64,000 nt of DNA. Source: Trichoplax adhaerens. Its lineage: Eukaryota > Placozoa > Uniplacotomia > Trichoplacea > Trichoplacidae. Location: the NCBI RefSeq assembly GCF_000150275.1, contig NW_002060943.1, positions 2,163,907 to 2,227,906 on the forward strand, in the 5' to 3' direction. The position numbers and the translations under genes are program-made. Of this stretch, positions 26,451 to 38,919 are shown in pieces (within the stretch, counting starts at the first letter, position 1; each line of letters starts with the position of its first letter). Under the pieces are notes generated by a model that ran no database searches, was not told the origin of the DNA, and saw only the letters and a list, made by a program, of their open reading frames with translations.

Positions 26451-29027
26451 TTATCCACGATTGCTTAGGTGATTTAGTATTCGCAACAACTCGATGAACA
26501 GATTAATAATGTCGAGGTATAAATTAATCGCTGCGATAATGTAATCTTCTGGAGACAACCTCTTTAGGATCAACTGAGTATCAAATATAATAAATGCACA
26601 AAATAGCAAGGCCCCACCAATGGCCAGAACCATATCAGCGGCCTCACTCTTAAAAAATAGCTATAAAAATGGAGAGATAATTATGAAGTTGTATTACGAA
26701 GAAGAATTTTAATAGCTCCGTAATCATCTTAATGTATCAGCTATATACCTGTAAAAATCCAGCTACGATTAACATCCAGAGAATTGATATCAATCTACCG
26801 TATTTTTGGAAAAGAGTAAATATGTTTATATCACTTTCAAAATGCAAAATAGTTTAAGGGGCTGATCATCTTAGTGAGTGTTGGAAATTATTGAACTCTA
26901 ATTTCGAAACGCAAGTAAATTGTAAGATCAAACGTAATTAGTTCTTACCCTGCTCCCCAGGCACTAAAGTCATATTTCGATTGAAAAGTAAATGCCGTTA
27001 GGGCTGTAGTGATGGCAAGTGTTAAGAAGAATGCTTCTAAGACTATAACGGAGTCATATATGGTAACTTTATGGGATTTGATGAATCCAAGTCGGTCATA
27101 ATGCCAATATAGAATATAAAGCATCAACAATTTAATTTTAGAACGAAAGTAACAATCAAAGTTGTCAACTTTTCAAAGAATCCATCGAGAATTTTCAATG
27201 TAACCAAATTAATGACGAAATTGATAGACGATTATGAGATTGTACTTTACATAAATAACCTTACCTACGTTTGCCAGTGTCACAGCTTCAAAGAAAGTCT
27301 AAATAAACAGGTTGTAGATGTTATGTTAATTTAATAATGAATCAAAAGCTAGTACAATTATAATCAGTTTTAACATTATAATAATTGTTTAACAATATTC
27401 TCATCTCTAATGATCATACATGATACATGATCATCGATTCTACACGCAGTAAAGTACAGATAAATGAATGCACAATTTTACGTCAACAAATTTTTAGAAA
27501 TCTATCTATGTTATTCATGTAAACCTATCATTCATTATGACTCTGCTCAGATACTAGTTTACTAGTTCGACAAGTAATATGACAGATTTATATCATGGAG
27601 ATTAAGATACAGTATAGACTGAAATGAATAAAAGCATATTCCATCATGAAAATGCAAAGCTGTTGCTAACTGTATGATGATTTAAACAAGAATATACTAA
27701 ACTTACAAATGCCATCAGTAAGTACATATTTGTTGGGGCCTCTCTTTGTTTCATCATCAAGGCAACCAAAGTGACAATGGTTAAAGCCATGCAAATAAAC
27801 ACTATTGCGTGGCTAACAAAGTTAGAAATACATATATTGCGTTTAGTACCACATATATGATGTGATGTTGAACACTATGAAGTTAACTTATATCGAATGA
27901 AAGTGATAGCGCTCGCAATTCTACAGTCTTTCTGCTGCAAGTTATTATTTTAATGCGTAAAATGAGTGCAACATTGGCAAAGTATGCCACCTTGAGAATT
28001 TCATCAAAAGCTTAAACCTAGCTACGATCTATTTTATGACCATTACTTTCTTGTATAAAAATTACGATAACAAACCTGGTTTGAATGAAGGCTTTAAGGG
28101 TTGGCACGAACATGAATAATGCACACGTAGCAGTGGTTAATAGTAACTGAGTACAAACGATGCCATAAACTTTGCGCAGGAAAGCTGTAGTAGTATCCAA
28201 AACGAAAAACCAATCGATTTTATAATTAAGTGATTGTACAACGATTGTTGATTAGATTTATCACAGACGAGACATAATCACAAAGACATGACTAAAAGGT
28301 GTACAAATTGATGAATCATCATCACTGCATGCTTGTACAGTAGCAAATTTCATCACAGTAAAGGGCTGTGCTACCATGCTAGTCGTCTTATTCAAATTAT
28401 ATATTACTAAGTTACTAAATTAATTACATAAAGTTCAGTCTACCGCAATACGGACAAGTAGTAAGTAGACTATCAACCAAAGCATTCATCGACTACCGTA
28501 ATGAACAATTGAAAACTTGATACCTTTATTTAAAAGAATGTAATAAAACTAAAAGAGAACGTAAAATAGTTAACTATCTCAACGGTTGGTATTTTCATTT
28601 ACTCCATACTGTACAGTGTACACCACCAAGTAGTGGATATTAGTACTAAACGAAGAAAGTAAACAAAACTAAGCCATTTGGGTTGCCTCTCCTTCATGCT
28701 AGAATTGCCATAGAGAACGCTTACAACAGAATCGATGTCTACTTCCGAGATTATAGTAAACTATTACTAGCCTATATAGGAAAGACTAGATTACGCCTGT
28801 CTTGTCTACAATTCTACATGCATCAATCAGTAAGGAGTACCAGCATCATCAAAAATCAAGGATTAAGTTCCTATATATGCAACCTACAAAAGAGCATTAC
28901 CGAGTCGAATACTTTTTTCGGCTTGTGCTACGTTAACGCCATAATTAAAATCATCATGATAGAACGTTTTTGTTGCAGTAGGAGGAGCTGTTGCCATATT
29001 TTTTCCATCACTATCAGATGATGCCAT
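26451..29027 (-). CDS. TMBIM4: Lifeguard 4 / Golgi anti-apoptotic protein (TMBIM4), 7 exons
   Basis: Member of the Bax-inhibitor-1/Lifeguard family: polytopic Golgi/ER membrane proteins that form Ca2+-permeable leak channels and protect against cell death. Exons (5'->3'): 29027-28901, 28184-28076, 27812-27707, 27298-27265, 27066-26949, 26794-26749, 26660-26451. All are GT-AG and in phase, giving 249 residues (human 238). Seen: a short N-tail with DDFNYG (25-30); AFLRKVYG (43-50); hydrophobic segments near 50-70, 79-99, 108-125, 130-151, 165-182, 189-206 and 221-243; TFQSKYDFSAWGAG (152-165); and the family signature FDTQLILKRLSPEDY (206-220) followed by INLYLDIINLF (225-235), with acidic residues D207, E218, D219 and D230 where the family's pH sensor lies. 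Exon 4 is only 34 bases. The match is to LFG4 rather than LFG1-3, judged by the short N-terminus and the C-terminal motif. An ATTAAA-type signal lies about 130 bases past the stop. Confidence 0.95.
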
Positions 29028-29479
29028 TACGTACTGGATATGCACAAATAATCCTGAAATAAAGTAATTTCGATTATAGCAGTCGTCACATCTGGCAATC
29101 AGTCGTGTAAAACATGCTTTATATGCGTACTTGTATGATTATAATGACTGGTCCATTACCCGTTCAAATTTTGAACAGGGACACAATCTCCATAAAGCCA
29201 TAAAATTCAAAGATAATTGACAGCTAGATTATCTTAATATTGCTTGTTTTACTTCGCAAAACTACAGTATGCTTGAGTACTTTTTACTTTACTATACATT
29301 ATATCACTGACAGACAAATTTTACAATCATCACGGAATTACCTTGAAGATTTCAATACTACAGTATACTACAATTTTATAGCAGTAAAAGACTTTCAGTT
29401 CGATCCAAATGGACTTTTCAAGTTTTCTTCGTTGATCCTTGACTAATAGCCGAGATAAATAGAAGGGAAATAAAACAGA

Positions 29480-29749
29480 TCACCGAGTAATCAGGGACGA
29501 AACGCGATTGAAAAAATGGCGATGCCTTCCGATAGGTAAATAAACAGCAATGTATGCGCTGAGGGCACAACCCGAACCTCGATATGGCAGTCCAACAAGA
29601 AGACGATAGAAGAGCCTATAGAGATCTGTGTATGGTATTGAACTGTATCCGGTACAGTAGACTAGGACACTACCTACGTCTGTTGTTAACACCGTAGCAA
29701 TGACGTAATCTTCCTTATGCAAGATGGAGAAAATTCGTTTCTTGTCTCA
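29480..29749 (-). other. GC-richer open stretch upstream of TMBIM4, unknown
   Basis: About 88 codons are open on the minus strand without an ATG. Composition is more balanced than the flanks, with text such as VIATVLTTDVGSVLVYCTGY and LFYRLLVGLPYRGSGCALSA. It lies about 450 bases upstream of the TMBIM4 start on the same strand. It could be an exon of another gene or chance. Confidence 0.2.
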
Positions 29750-31316
29750 CCAACTCATAACAGACTAGTTTTAATTATAATGGAAAGTATATATAGAATT
29801 CAAGTGGATTTATAGATTGGCTTACTGCTCTATTAAGCTGCTAGAAAAGGATTCCAGCACTGGTTGTATACGTATCCTATAGACACATGCATCGCTAGCT
29901 ACTGAGCGCTGTGTAGGAAATTCTACGGACTACTTTCATTTAGCCAAACTTGGAGGAGTCCGTGGAACCCCTAAAAAAACTCGAATTTCTCGATAGGCAA
30001 ACTTGCATAGTAATTTCATCAATATCCCATCACCTCAGTTGGCTGTAAATTAAGCAAGAGTGAAAGCAATAAAATGATGCAGGGGAATAGAGGTCAAATA
30101 TTGCCAAGGTGCATATCCAAAATGTACTATGAGACATCGTCAGTGTTCAAAATTGACACATTAATAACAGTACATGTACGCGAAATATCACCAGCAGGAT
30201 ATTCTGTTAGTAGAGTATATGCTTGGGGTATTTCGCTAATTCTACTTGTACTTTACATTATGTTATACTCCATTACACATTTTACGTAGTCTCTATTGGC
30301 TGTTTTGCATAACGAATACATTTTATTTTATATTCAACGATATACGAAATAACAACATAAACGAATTTAGTAGCAGTTTCATCTTTTTGATAAAAGGCAT
30401 TCAATATATACAGTACGTTAAATTTTTCATTAAACTACATGCTTACGGCATATATTGCGTAGTATCAATTTGTTGATTGGGATGTAGATCTTATTTAATA
30501 TTAGAGATAGGCAAATTCAGACTTGAAACATTCTGATGCATATTCATCTACCATCTAAGCGAACTTATAAGCAACGCTATTGCATCTAATAAAGTATACG
30601 CTATATAACAGCAGTAGTTTAACGATAGAAATTACTATCTTATATTAATGCCCTATCCAATGGATGTAAAATAACCCATCAAACCTATTCAGATATTTTC
30701 CGTTCTGTAGTAACTTTCCAAACTATAGCCAAAAATTGGGTTGTCAACTTCACCATTATGACAATTACTATATTCATTTATTACAGAAGATAGATTCGTA
30801 ATGCCGGAATATATCTACACTAATAATTTAGTAGTAAAGCTAAATTCAAAATAAGTATGCTATAATTTCCGTAATTTCATTTACCGAATGATATTTTGAG
30901 CGCTATTTAATAAAATATGGTCAATCCAATGTTACGACAATATATTAAGGTAAATGGCACAAATGCAAACATCAAATGAATAGATCAAAAGGTCGCGTAG
31001 TTTCACTATAATACAGTAGTTGCTGACTTTTAAAAGTATAGGAACTGCTACTATTCCAAGATTCAACGTAAGCGACTTCAATTTAGTTCTAGGGTTCTGA
31101 TCTATGTTCGTAACTTGGTATCATTTTTACAAAAGCTATTTTATAAGCAATAGTCAACGCATGCTATTATTATTTCCACGTCCAAATCTATCAAGGCGGA
31201 TTAATTAAATCATTTAAAAAGCAATTCAACTTATTTTGACAAGAAATACTTTCATTTTAAGCTACAGAAAATGTCCATAGCGATCTTTAAGATTGTAAAT
31301 ATGTACGTACATTAAG
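29750..31316. other. Intergenic stretch between TMBIM4 and the first Rac-like gene
   Basis: No supported gene. Plus-strand open frames near 30074-30476 are short and unrecognised. The 3' flank of the Rac-like gene lies at its right end. Confidence 0.5.
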
Positions 31317-31898
31317 TTACAGAATTTGGCAGCAATTTTTTTTCTTCGGCCATAGCTTTCGTCGAATTAAAACGAGTTTCGTCGCTTCTTCGAAAATTTC
31401 CTTTAGGCCATGACGATTAAAGGAAGAACATTCAAAATATCGAATAGCACCAATAGCTCTAGCTAATTTTAGACCTGTACTGCGATAGATGGGCCTGCTG
31501 TTTATTTTTTTCAATTCCTTGAGTACGTTGATATCTTCTCGGAGATCTGTTTTTGTGCCAACTAATATTTTAGGGGTATTAGGTGAATAGCGCCTAACTT
31601 CTGAATACCATACATCGCGCACATTGTCAAAAGAATGAGGATTTACCGTAGAAAAACAAATTATAAACAAATCAGCTTGATCGTAAGAAATCGCTCTCAG
31701 CTTACTATATTCAGCTTGTCCAGCGGTATCCCATAAACCAAGGCTAATAACTTTGTCATTAATCATGAGATTCTTTGAAAAATTATCAAATACGGTAGGA
31801 ATATATTCACCAGGGAAATTATCTGTCGAATAAGTCATTAATAAACATGTCTTTCCTACCTCACCATCGCCAACAATAACACACTTTACTGATTCCAT
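31317..31898 (-). CDS. Rac-like small GTPase with a P-loop Glu, single exon
   Basis: Rho-family GTPase of 193 residues, expected on the cytoplasmic face of membranes to control actin through effectors. Seen: P-loop GDGEVGKT (10-17), effector loop YIPTVFDNF with Thr35, LGLWDTAGQ (53-61) with Trp56 as in Rac rather than Phe as in Cdc42, TKTD (115-118), CSS (157-159), and a basic tail ending NCCQIL. CQIL is a geranylgeranylation-type CAAX box, and the Cys before it could be palmitoylated. Odd points: residue 13 is Glu where Rac/Rho have Ala, SAK-type CSA has become CSS, and switch II is diverged after Gln61 (AEYSKLRAIS). The frame is intact, so it looks functional but fast-evolving. The ATG context is AAAATGG. 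It lies 5.9 kb from a second intronless Rac-like gene on the same strand, suggesting duplication or retrocopy origin. Confidence 0.93.
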   Translation of the reverse strand: MESVKCVIVGDGEVGKTCLLMTYSTDNFPGEYIPTVFDNFSKNLMINDKVISLGLWDTAGQAEYSKLRAISYDQADLFIICFSTVNPHSFDNVRDVWYSEVRRYSPNTPKILVGTKTDLREDINVLKELKKINSRPIYRSTGLKLARAIGAIRYFECSSFNRHGLKEIFEEATKLVLIRRKLWPKKKNCCQIL

Positions 31899-34800
31899 TT
31901 TGTGGACGAGATATTTGCTTGCAATAAGTGAAATGTACTGTTGATCGGTATTTGAGCCTGCCTCAATCTACTTTAATGCAACTGCAATATTAAGCTTGTT
32001 TAATGTTAATTTAGTTTCTTGAAAAAATGTACCAGCGACTATTTCAATTGTCCAATACCGTATATTTTTCGTGAATTAGTATTGAAATTTCCAAGAATCA
32101 TGTATAAATCCTATTTTTCAATTAGCAGCTCTCATCATATCAATCGACTAATTGATTTAAGTGAAATATGGTCCTATACTAGGATTCTTTTTTGCGCTCG
32201 AGCTAAGCCAACGAAGGAGGTAAATACGAGCAGCTTTTTAAATTTTCACGTTGGACGTCAAATATTAATCACCGACTTTTTATAGGGGCTTACACTTGGG
32301 CTGGAATGATGTATTTTTCGATTTCAATTGAGAATACACCTGTGGATCTTACAAGTGTTATAAGAAACTGACAAACAGCGTTCATGAAGGCTCTTGGCTA
32401 CCAGTTATGATACCATATGCAATAGCCAAAGGCAATAAATGCGTATTACTACGACTAAAGTTACTACAGTATGAGTGATCTACCACCAAATCAGATAGTA
32501 AACAGAGCGCAGCCTATAATTTTAATTAAGATCTTTGAGAAGTTTTGAATAGTTTCGACTAATAATATTACAGGGTGTACAATGCATTAAAGTGTGCAAT
32601 GTAATTAATCAATTATATTCACTATTTATCTGTTTTTTCCATTATTCTATTCCTCTACTAGCTTACAAGTATGTAAACATTCCTGATTAATTACAGCTTC
32701 AATGACGTATCGAGATGGATACCAAAGTTATTTTGACGTAGTCTAGAAGATAATTACCTTACCTTATCATCGAAATTCGATAACAATTTGGTTAGACCAA
32801 AATAACTCAATTATCGTGTAGTACTACTGGACAGCATACGATTATGTCAACACTACTACGACGTAGAATCGCTGGATTGAACAAGGTTGATTGTCCTCTC
32901 TTGTTGTTATTTTCGACATCAAGCAGTATCGCAAAAATAGACTAACAAGGTGCAATACAACTTAACGAAAGTAGCAATCCCCCTTCTAAACCATCTGCTA
33001 GCAATGTCCAGTAGAAACATTTTTCATCTAATTTGATCTTATTGCATAGATTAGGCAATAACTTCAATTCAGATTCGATAGATGATATTCTATTAGATTA
33101 CATAAAGGAGAAATATTGAATTTTTAAGCTTCGAGCTACTTACGAACACCTAGACAATACTGCACCTTCAACATCAATTATGATTCTAGTACAGCATACT
33201 TTAATGAAATTAAGACAATAATGATTCATCTTGGCTACCAAAGAATGAATTAATTATTAAATAGTTTGACTCCTACATTATCTTTTGGTATGATATCGTT
33301 TTATCGGTTGATAGATTTGCAATATTTACCAAGGTTAGTATGCATTGTATGCAAACTATGCACACACTATGCTGACGTCTGCATATCGATCACAGTTTCA
33401 AGCAAAAATTGATCTAGGAAAGGTCAAGAGCCCTCCCATTCAACGTTAGTTTATCAATGCCAATTATAATGCTTATTTTTATATCGATTTTCAAGTTAAT
33501 GCTATAGCCTATAGGTACTAGGTACTGTACAGTATTTTCAACATGCTCTTATTTTACTTTTGGAGCTGCTTAAATCAGCATAAAACGCCTATTGCTTTTT
33601 ACCTGGATATGCAGATCCGTAGGTTACAACGGTGAAAATGGCATGTACCTAGTGGAGCAGCTCCAATATCTGGAATTAAGGTTAACGTTTTGTACAATCT
33701 CATTAGGAAGAAAACTGCTGGAATTATTCGATAAGGGCGCGGTAGAATGTATATTAATTTAATTGAACGATAATATTTGCGAATACCGTCTACACTACTG
33801 TGCTTAGCACGTTGTTTTCTTACCTCTCTACGTTTTAAACTGCGGTACCAATACAGTAGACAGTAGCGCACTTTCGAAGGTAGCTAGAGCTGTTTACGAA
33901 TCTGATAACAGACTGCTTGCATCGTATTTGTGCTCTCCAAGTGTAAATGTAATGGCATGTATTTACGTCTGAAAAAAGAGAAAATTGAGGAGTTTTCCGT
34001 AGCTAAAGCATACTTTGGATGCAATCAAGGGCTATTTAATAGACACAGTACTGTACACTGTACAGTAGGTATTGCAATCCCCATAGACTGGCTTGCATCT
34101 ACGCATTGCATTGCACTGGCGCATCGAATCCTAAAATGGATTTGTCTAAAGCATGCTTTTGGTGTTGTTAATGGGCTGGCTTGTATCTACCCATTGCATT
34201 GGCGCATCGAATCCTAAAATGGATTCGTCTTAAGCATGCTTTTGGCGTTGTTAATGGACTGGCTTGTGTCCTACGTTTGTTGCATCGAATATTCCAATTG
34301 GCGCCTCCAACGGCCCTAAAAATTTTGATTGGTGTAAAGCATATTTTTGGTGCTGACTGATTTAAAGAAAACATACTTTTAGCGCAATCAATGCACACTT
34401 GCTTAACCCATGAACTAACTTGACATTTGCCCCTCAAACGCTCATTGCATATGGCATACTGTAAAAAAAAGGAAATGATTATTCAGCATTCAGTAAGTGC
34501 ATTTGGCGCAGTCATGGATCGACCACTAGAACACCTAGTGTTGAACAAGTAGTGAGTCATGTCGGAGTCTAATAGACTCGTACTCATACTGGACGGCAAG
34601 CTGCAGGTGTTGCTGTTTTTAGTGCTCTAGACTAGCGATGCGAAACGAACGCATGAGAATATTTGGTGAGAGCTTTCGCCTTAGCCATGATAAGACTCAG
34701 AAATAAATTCAGCGTTAATATAATAGAAATGTATGGACAGCTCTTTGTTAGGTGAATATTTGCAATTGAAGTAGGTGATTTGGCTATTTTAAGGATTTTA

Positions 34801-37430
34801 TCAATAATGGAATCGTTATAATACGATGCTCTGGAGTCATAATTTTCCTTGAATTGTATGTTACAACTTAACACCATTCTTAACCATCAAGCATAATCTA
34901 ATTATTCTAATTATTATACTGCAAGAATGCTGAAAAAATACGGAATCAATTATTCCATCTAGGTAGAAGGTATGCTGAATGATTGTACCTCAATACACTA
35001 ATTTGATTACGCCCATAATTTGGAGGAGTTGATAATGACATCAAAAGTGAAGGGAAGATATTTATTGTATTTCCTGTCAGCTACGTCTTACAAATTGGAA
35101 AACAAGATTTCCTACCATCTCCGTATAAGCAGAGTGCAAAGCGTAAAATTGTAATGAACGTTGCTAATCTTTAATCTTTAATACTGTATGTTGCACTATG
35201 CGCTCTTTGATCAACGGTCAATATCATTTTTAGCATAGTCGATAATAAATATACATTGACACTAACTAGAATCACTACAGCATTTTCTTGTTACTTATTA
35301 GCTGTTCTGCTGTGATATATACGATTTCATTTTCTCCTCAATTTTAAGGTAACAGGTCAGTCATTTGTCGTCAAACTGCAATGACAACATAGACTTTGTT
35401 TGCTCACGAGATACGATTCAAATACGGAGCTTGACAATTGGCTTTAACGATGATGATCTACCGTTCATTTAGAAATAAGTTTTGCGATTTACTTTTTATT
35501 TTTTTCGACTGAATAAAGGTTTTCTCTACTCTTGAGTTACTAACATGTCCAGTACTTAGCGGGGTTTCTCGTCGGCGAAAATAGTACCATAAGCTGGGAG
35601 CAGGAATATTAAAATTTTAGTTAGGTCTAACCATATCTATCATCAAAACCATTTACCGGTTCTATAAAATTGTGTTGACTAGTTGGCTTATACTTTGATA
35701 CAATTGCATTGCAAGCAAGAAAGAACATACTCGTATACGGTACGTATCTAATCGAAATTATGATACTGAATGCCTGACTAGTGATTCACAGAATGAGGTT
35801 TTGGTTAAGACACTAGAAATTTAGAAAATTGTGATACGTTGTTTAATAGATTTACCAGACCGTATATTATTATTTAAAAGTGATTTCATTTCTCTCCTTT
35901 TCTTGGTAAGATATTCCCCATACATTTTACAGTAATAATTCGATCAAAGTCTTGGCCATTAGACACAGATGTATGGTAGCATTTTGAAAACCAGTTTGCA
36001 TTGTCCATAGGATTGTTAAATTGTAGCTTAAGCATAATATCGTTATAATCACTCTTACTAAAGCATTAGAAGTTACTATAGTAAAATTGAGCGTGTTAAG
36101 CAAATAATTATCGTTTGTACATTTTGTATATGATATGATACGAGTATACAGTATATGGAACCTAACTGCCATAGTAAAACAGCTAAAAGAAGCAGATATT
36201 AAATTCCCAAAATTAGTTACCAATAGTTTATTGATTAGTAATATTGTTATTGGTTATTTTTGAATATCAAAAAATAAATCGAAATTCACATCTTGATAAT
36301 CAGAAATTTATGCTTTCGAAAAGGATTTGCTCAGTGATTAGTAATGTTGTGATATTGATCATGGAACATAACATTTGCAAGATTACTCTATGATACAATC
36401 AACAGCCATATTGAAATACTATAATTGCATTTCGCTTCCTAAATTGCCTTGCTGACTTTCACATCCAAAGGTGATTAGAGAGTTGTTACAATATCTTTCT
36501 CTCGTTAGCGATGCAATAAACATATAGCAATCCTAAACTAACATAATGGCTATAACATTGCCTAAGATTAGTTATTCCATAGCATATAGTTGTAGATATT
36601 GTATTGTTTATTAGGAATGGTATTCGAGCATCACTTTTAAAACGCTGGTTTTGAAAGGATTACAGCAGTGCTCTGTCTACCGTCATCACTATCTGGTATT
36701 GTCATGATGTATCAGTCGATATCAATTGTTATTTATTTATAGATGTGCTGAAGAATTTCAATTTCAAACTTTAATCATCCGACTTTGATCCACAGTCGTC
36801 TGTAAGCTGGCATCCATTGAGAAAATTCTAAACCAATCAATTTTTTACAGTAAACATCTCAACTGTTGCAATTGTGTATCGTGCAAACTATAATCACGAA
36901 ATAACATTCGCTTGATAGATAGAAAACCGTTGATTATAACTTGAAAAATACTATAACAGCGAAAGAACTGCATCTGCTATGGATGATATTATGCATTATG
37001 CGCCTTGATTACTTCCAATACCGTAATGATAAATTGCTGAAGTCATCAAATTAAGGGAAATCTGGCCAGAGAATTAATATAAATAATATTATGATAGCAA
37101 GTTTAGAGTTGAATGAGTAATTTCACTACTTTTCCTAATATTTCTATCTTTTAGCGATAATAGCCCAACACGATTCCTAGTTTCTAGTAAGATATAATTA
37201 GAAATAGAATGGTATAATCTTAGCTTGAAATACGCGTAAGTGATATCATTTAAGAATCAAGATGTAGTCTGTAGAAGAATATAATACTAATCGCTAAAAG
37301 CTATAGTCAATACAGAATAAGTTATCCTTAAATTAGTAGATTGCAGAATTTCTCTTTATGTATACAGTAGCATAGGAGTTTAACAATCGTTGTTGCACAC
37401 GTCAGTAGTACAACATTTAATTTAGGGTAG
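31899..37430. other. Intergenic stretch between the two Rac-like genes
   Basis: No supported gene apart from the ~85-bp repeat. Around 33.6-33.9 kb both strands carry roughly 60-90-codon open frames in GC-richer DNA; neither is recognised and they cannot both be real. Isolated GTAC palindromes occur at 33525-33537 and 34045-34065. Confidence 0.5.
34086..34380. repeat. ~85-bp tandem repeat, about 3-4 degrading copies
   Basis: Copies start at 34086, 34174 and 34257 with GACTGGCTTG or GGCTGGCTTG. They share CATTGGCGCATCGAATCC, TAAAATGGATTTGTC, AAGCATGCTTTTGG and GTTGTTAATG. The third copy is diverged and a fragment of a fourth (AAACATACTTTTAGCGC) follows. The array is GC-richer than its surroundings and opens about 90-aa frames on both strands; these are repeat artefacts. 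Confidence 0.85.
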
Positions 37431-37650
37431 CTAGACTTTAAAACGGCTTATAGAGTAAGTATCATTCTTGCGTAAGCACTATTATGAAGATGCATCACTA
37501 AGTTGGGGCTAGACTTAAAAAAACTGCGCAAAAGTGTTATATACTTTTGTAAATATACATTACTGGGTTCCAGCTAGACTTAAAAACTGCTCATAAGTGC
37601 TAGGTAGGTACTAAATTAGATATACATCATTGAATTCCAGTAAGCTAGAA
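37431..37650. repeat. Short degenerate tandem repeat 3' of the Rac-like gene
   Basis: Three diverged units start at 37431, 37509 and 37574 with CTAGACTT(T)AAAA, followed by an ACTGCGCA/ACTGCTCA block, AGTGTTA or AGTGCTA, and ATACATTACTGGGTTCCAG-like ends. Spacing is 65-78 bp. The array begins about 120 bases beyond the Rac stop codon, so it could lie in the 3' UTR. Confidence 0.7.
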
Positions 37651-37770
37651 TAAAGAATGAAATAAAGTAGTTGCACTTGAATTGTCGTCTATCTACAAGG
37701 CTTAGACGCTTCTATTCCCCTTGAACTAACCTACATGATAGATTGTTACAGACTTCTACTGGATTGGAAA

Positions 37771-38358
37771 TTACAAAACTTTACAATGTTTTTTCTTCTT
37801 TTTGGCTGGTGCAACATCCTTATATAATACAATATTGATGGCTTCATCAAATACTTCTTTTAAACCTTTCTTGGATAATGCTGAACATTCGACATAATTC
37901 ACTGCTCCTATTTTCTTAGCTAACTTTCGACCTTCTTCGAATGGAATTGGACGTTGATTGTTTTCTTGCATAAAGGCATTAGCTTCTTTATCTTCACGCA
38001 AATCTAGCTTGGTTCCAATTAATAAGATTGGAGCATCAGGGCAGTGATGTCTTAATTCTGGTGTCCATTTCTGTAAGACATTGTTAAAGGATGAAGGTGA
38101 TACTACTGAAAAACATAATAAAAAGATATTCGTTTCTGGATATGATAGAGGTCTTAATCGATCATATCCTTCTTGTCCAGCAGTATCCCAAAGACCCAGA
38201 TGGATTGGCATCTTTTCTACCAATACATCAACGGTATAGTTATCAAAAACGGTAGGAATATATTCGCCAGGAAATGAATTAGTTGTATAAGTGATTAACA
38301 TGGCCGTCTTTCCTACGCCACCATCACCAACCACCACACTCTTGATTGATTTAAGCAT
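37771..38358 (-). CDS. Rac-like small GTPase, single exon
   Basis: Rho-family GTPase of 195 residues, closest to Rac. Seen: P-loop GDGGVGKT (11-18), YIPTVFDNY (34-42), [20 protein letters not shown] (54-73), TKLD (116-119), ECSA (157-160), a five-Lys stretch and a CAAX box CKVL (192-195) of the geranylgeranyl type. Trp57 (Rac numbering 56) marks Rac-type exchange-factor recognition. All switch and nucleotide-binding residues are present, so it should cycle normally; a Gly sits where Rac has Ala13. There is no intron in the coding region, whereas most conserved genes in this window are intron-rich. It could be called Rac or a lineage-specific Rac/Cdc42-type paralogue; the exact orthologue is unresolved. 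Confidence 0.93.
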   Translation of the reverse strand: MLKSIKSVVVGDGGVGKTAMLITYTTNSFPGEYIPTVFDNYTVDVLVEKMPIHLGLWDTAGQEGYDRLRPLSYPETNIFLLCFSVVSPSSFNNVLQKWTPELRHHCPDAPILLIGTKLDLREDKEANAFMQENNQRPIPFEEGRKLAKKIGAVNYVECSALSKKGLKEVFDEAINIVLYKDVAPAKKKKKHCKVL

Positions 38359-38919
38359 GATGGCCCAGTTATTTTATTCCTTTACAACAAAGAAAGAAAT
38401 TACGTTACTCAAGAATAACTTAATTACTATACAAATAAAGGTCTATTTTTTTATACCCAAGTTAATATGTTCTAAAAAATAAAATTAGTTGCTTTCAAGT
38501 TGTCACTAAAGTATTGATCACTTGTTGAACTTGATTAACCTATCAAGTCTGATACAGAATAAAGCTTTAACGTTGCACTTCCAATTATATATAATTCATC
38601 AATCGTCAATTTAACACTTAGGTGCTATGCAAAGGAATCGTATAACTTCTAAATATGACTATAGCTAGTCCTCACTCGTCATCAGAATATGAAAGACAGG
38701 ACGAAAGGTTCAAGACTGTCATTTACTTTTCGACTCAAGTTATGAGAATGAAGTCATATATTCAGAATACATATTTGGAAATTAAAATGGACTTGATCCA
38801 GCAAGATAAAGGGGTTTTAACGCAAGTATGTAGTAATAGAATAAAGGTCAATGCCATCTCGCGATTTGGTGAGGACGTCAAATAGAGCATTAAATAATGT
38901 AACTTTGATATCAAAGCCA

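Noticed and set aside
28185-28200. Start of TMBIM4 at MDTTTAFLRKVYG
   Set aside because: MDTTT is intron sequence. The acceptor ACTACAG lies just before CTTTCCTG, and a proper first exon with DDFNYG exists at 29027-28901.
33930-34437. Overlapping ~90-aa frames on both strands
   Set aside because: They arise from the ~85-bp tandem repeat, whose length lets the frame drift through without stops; no recognisable domain.
38655-38885. A 76-aa plus-strand frame divergent from the Rac-like gene
   Set aside because: It starts with ATG and is charged, but has no recognisable feature and leads into the satellite region; not enough to call.
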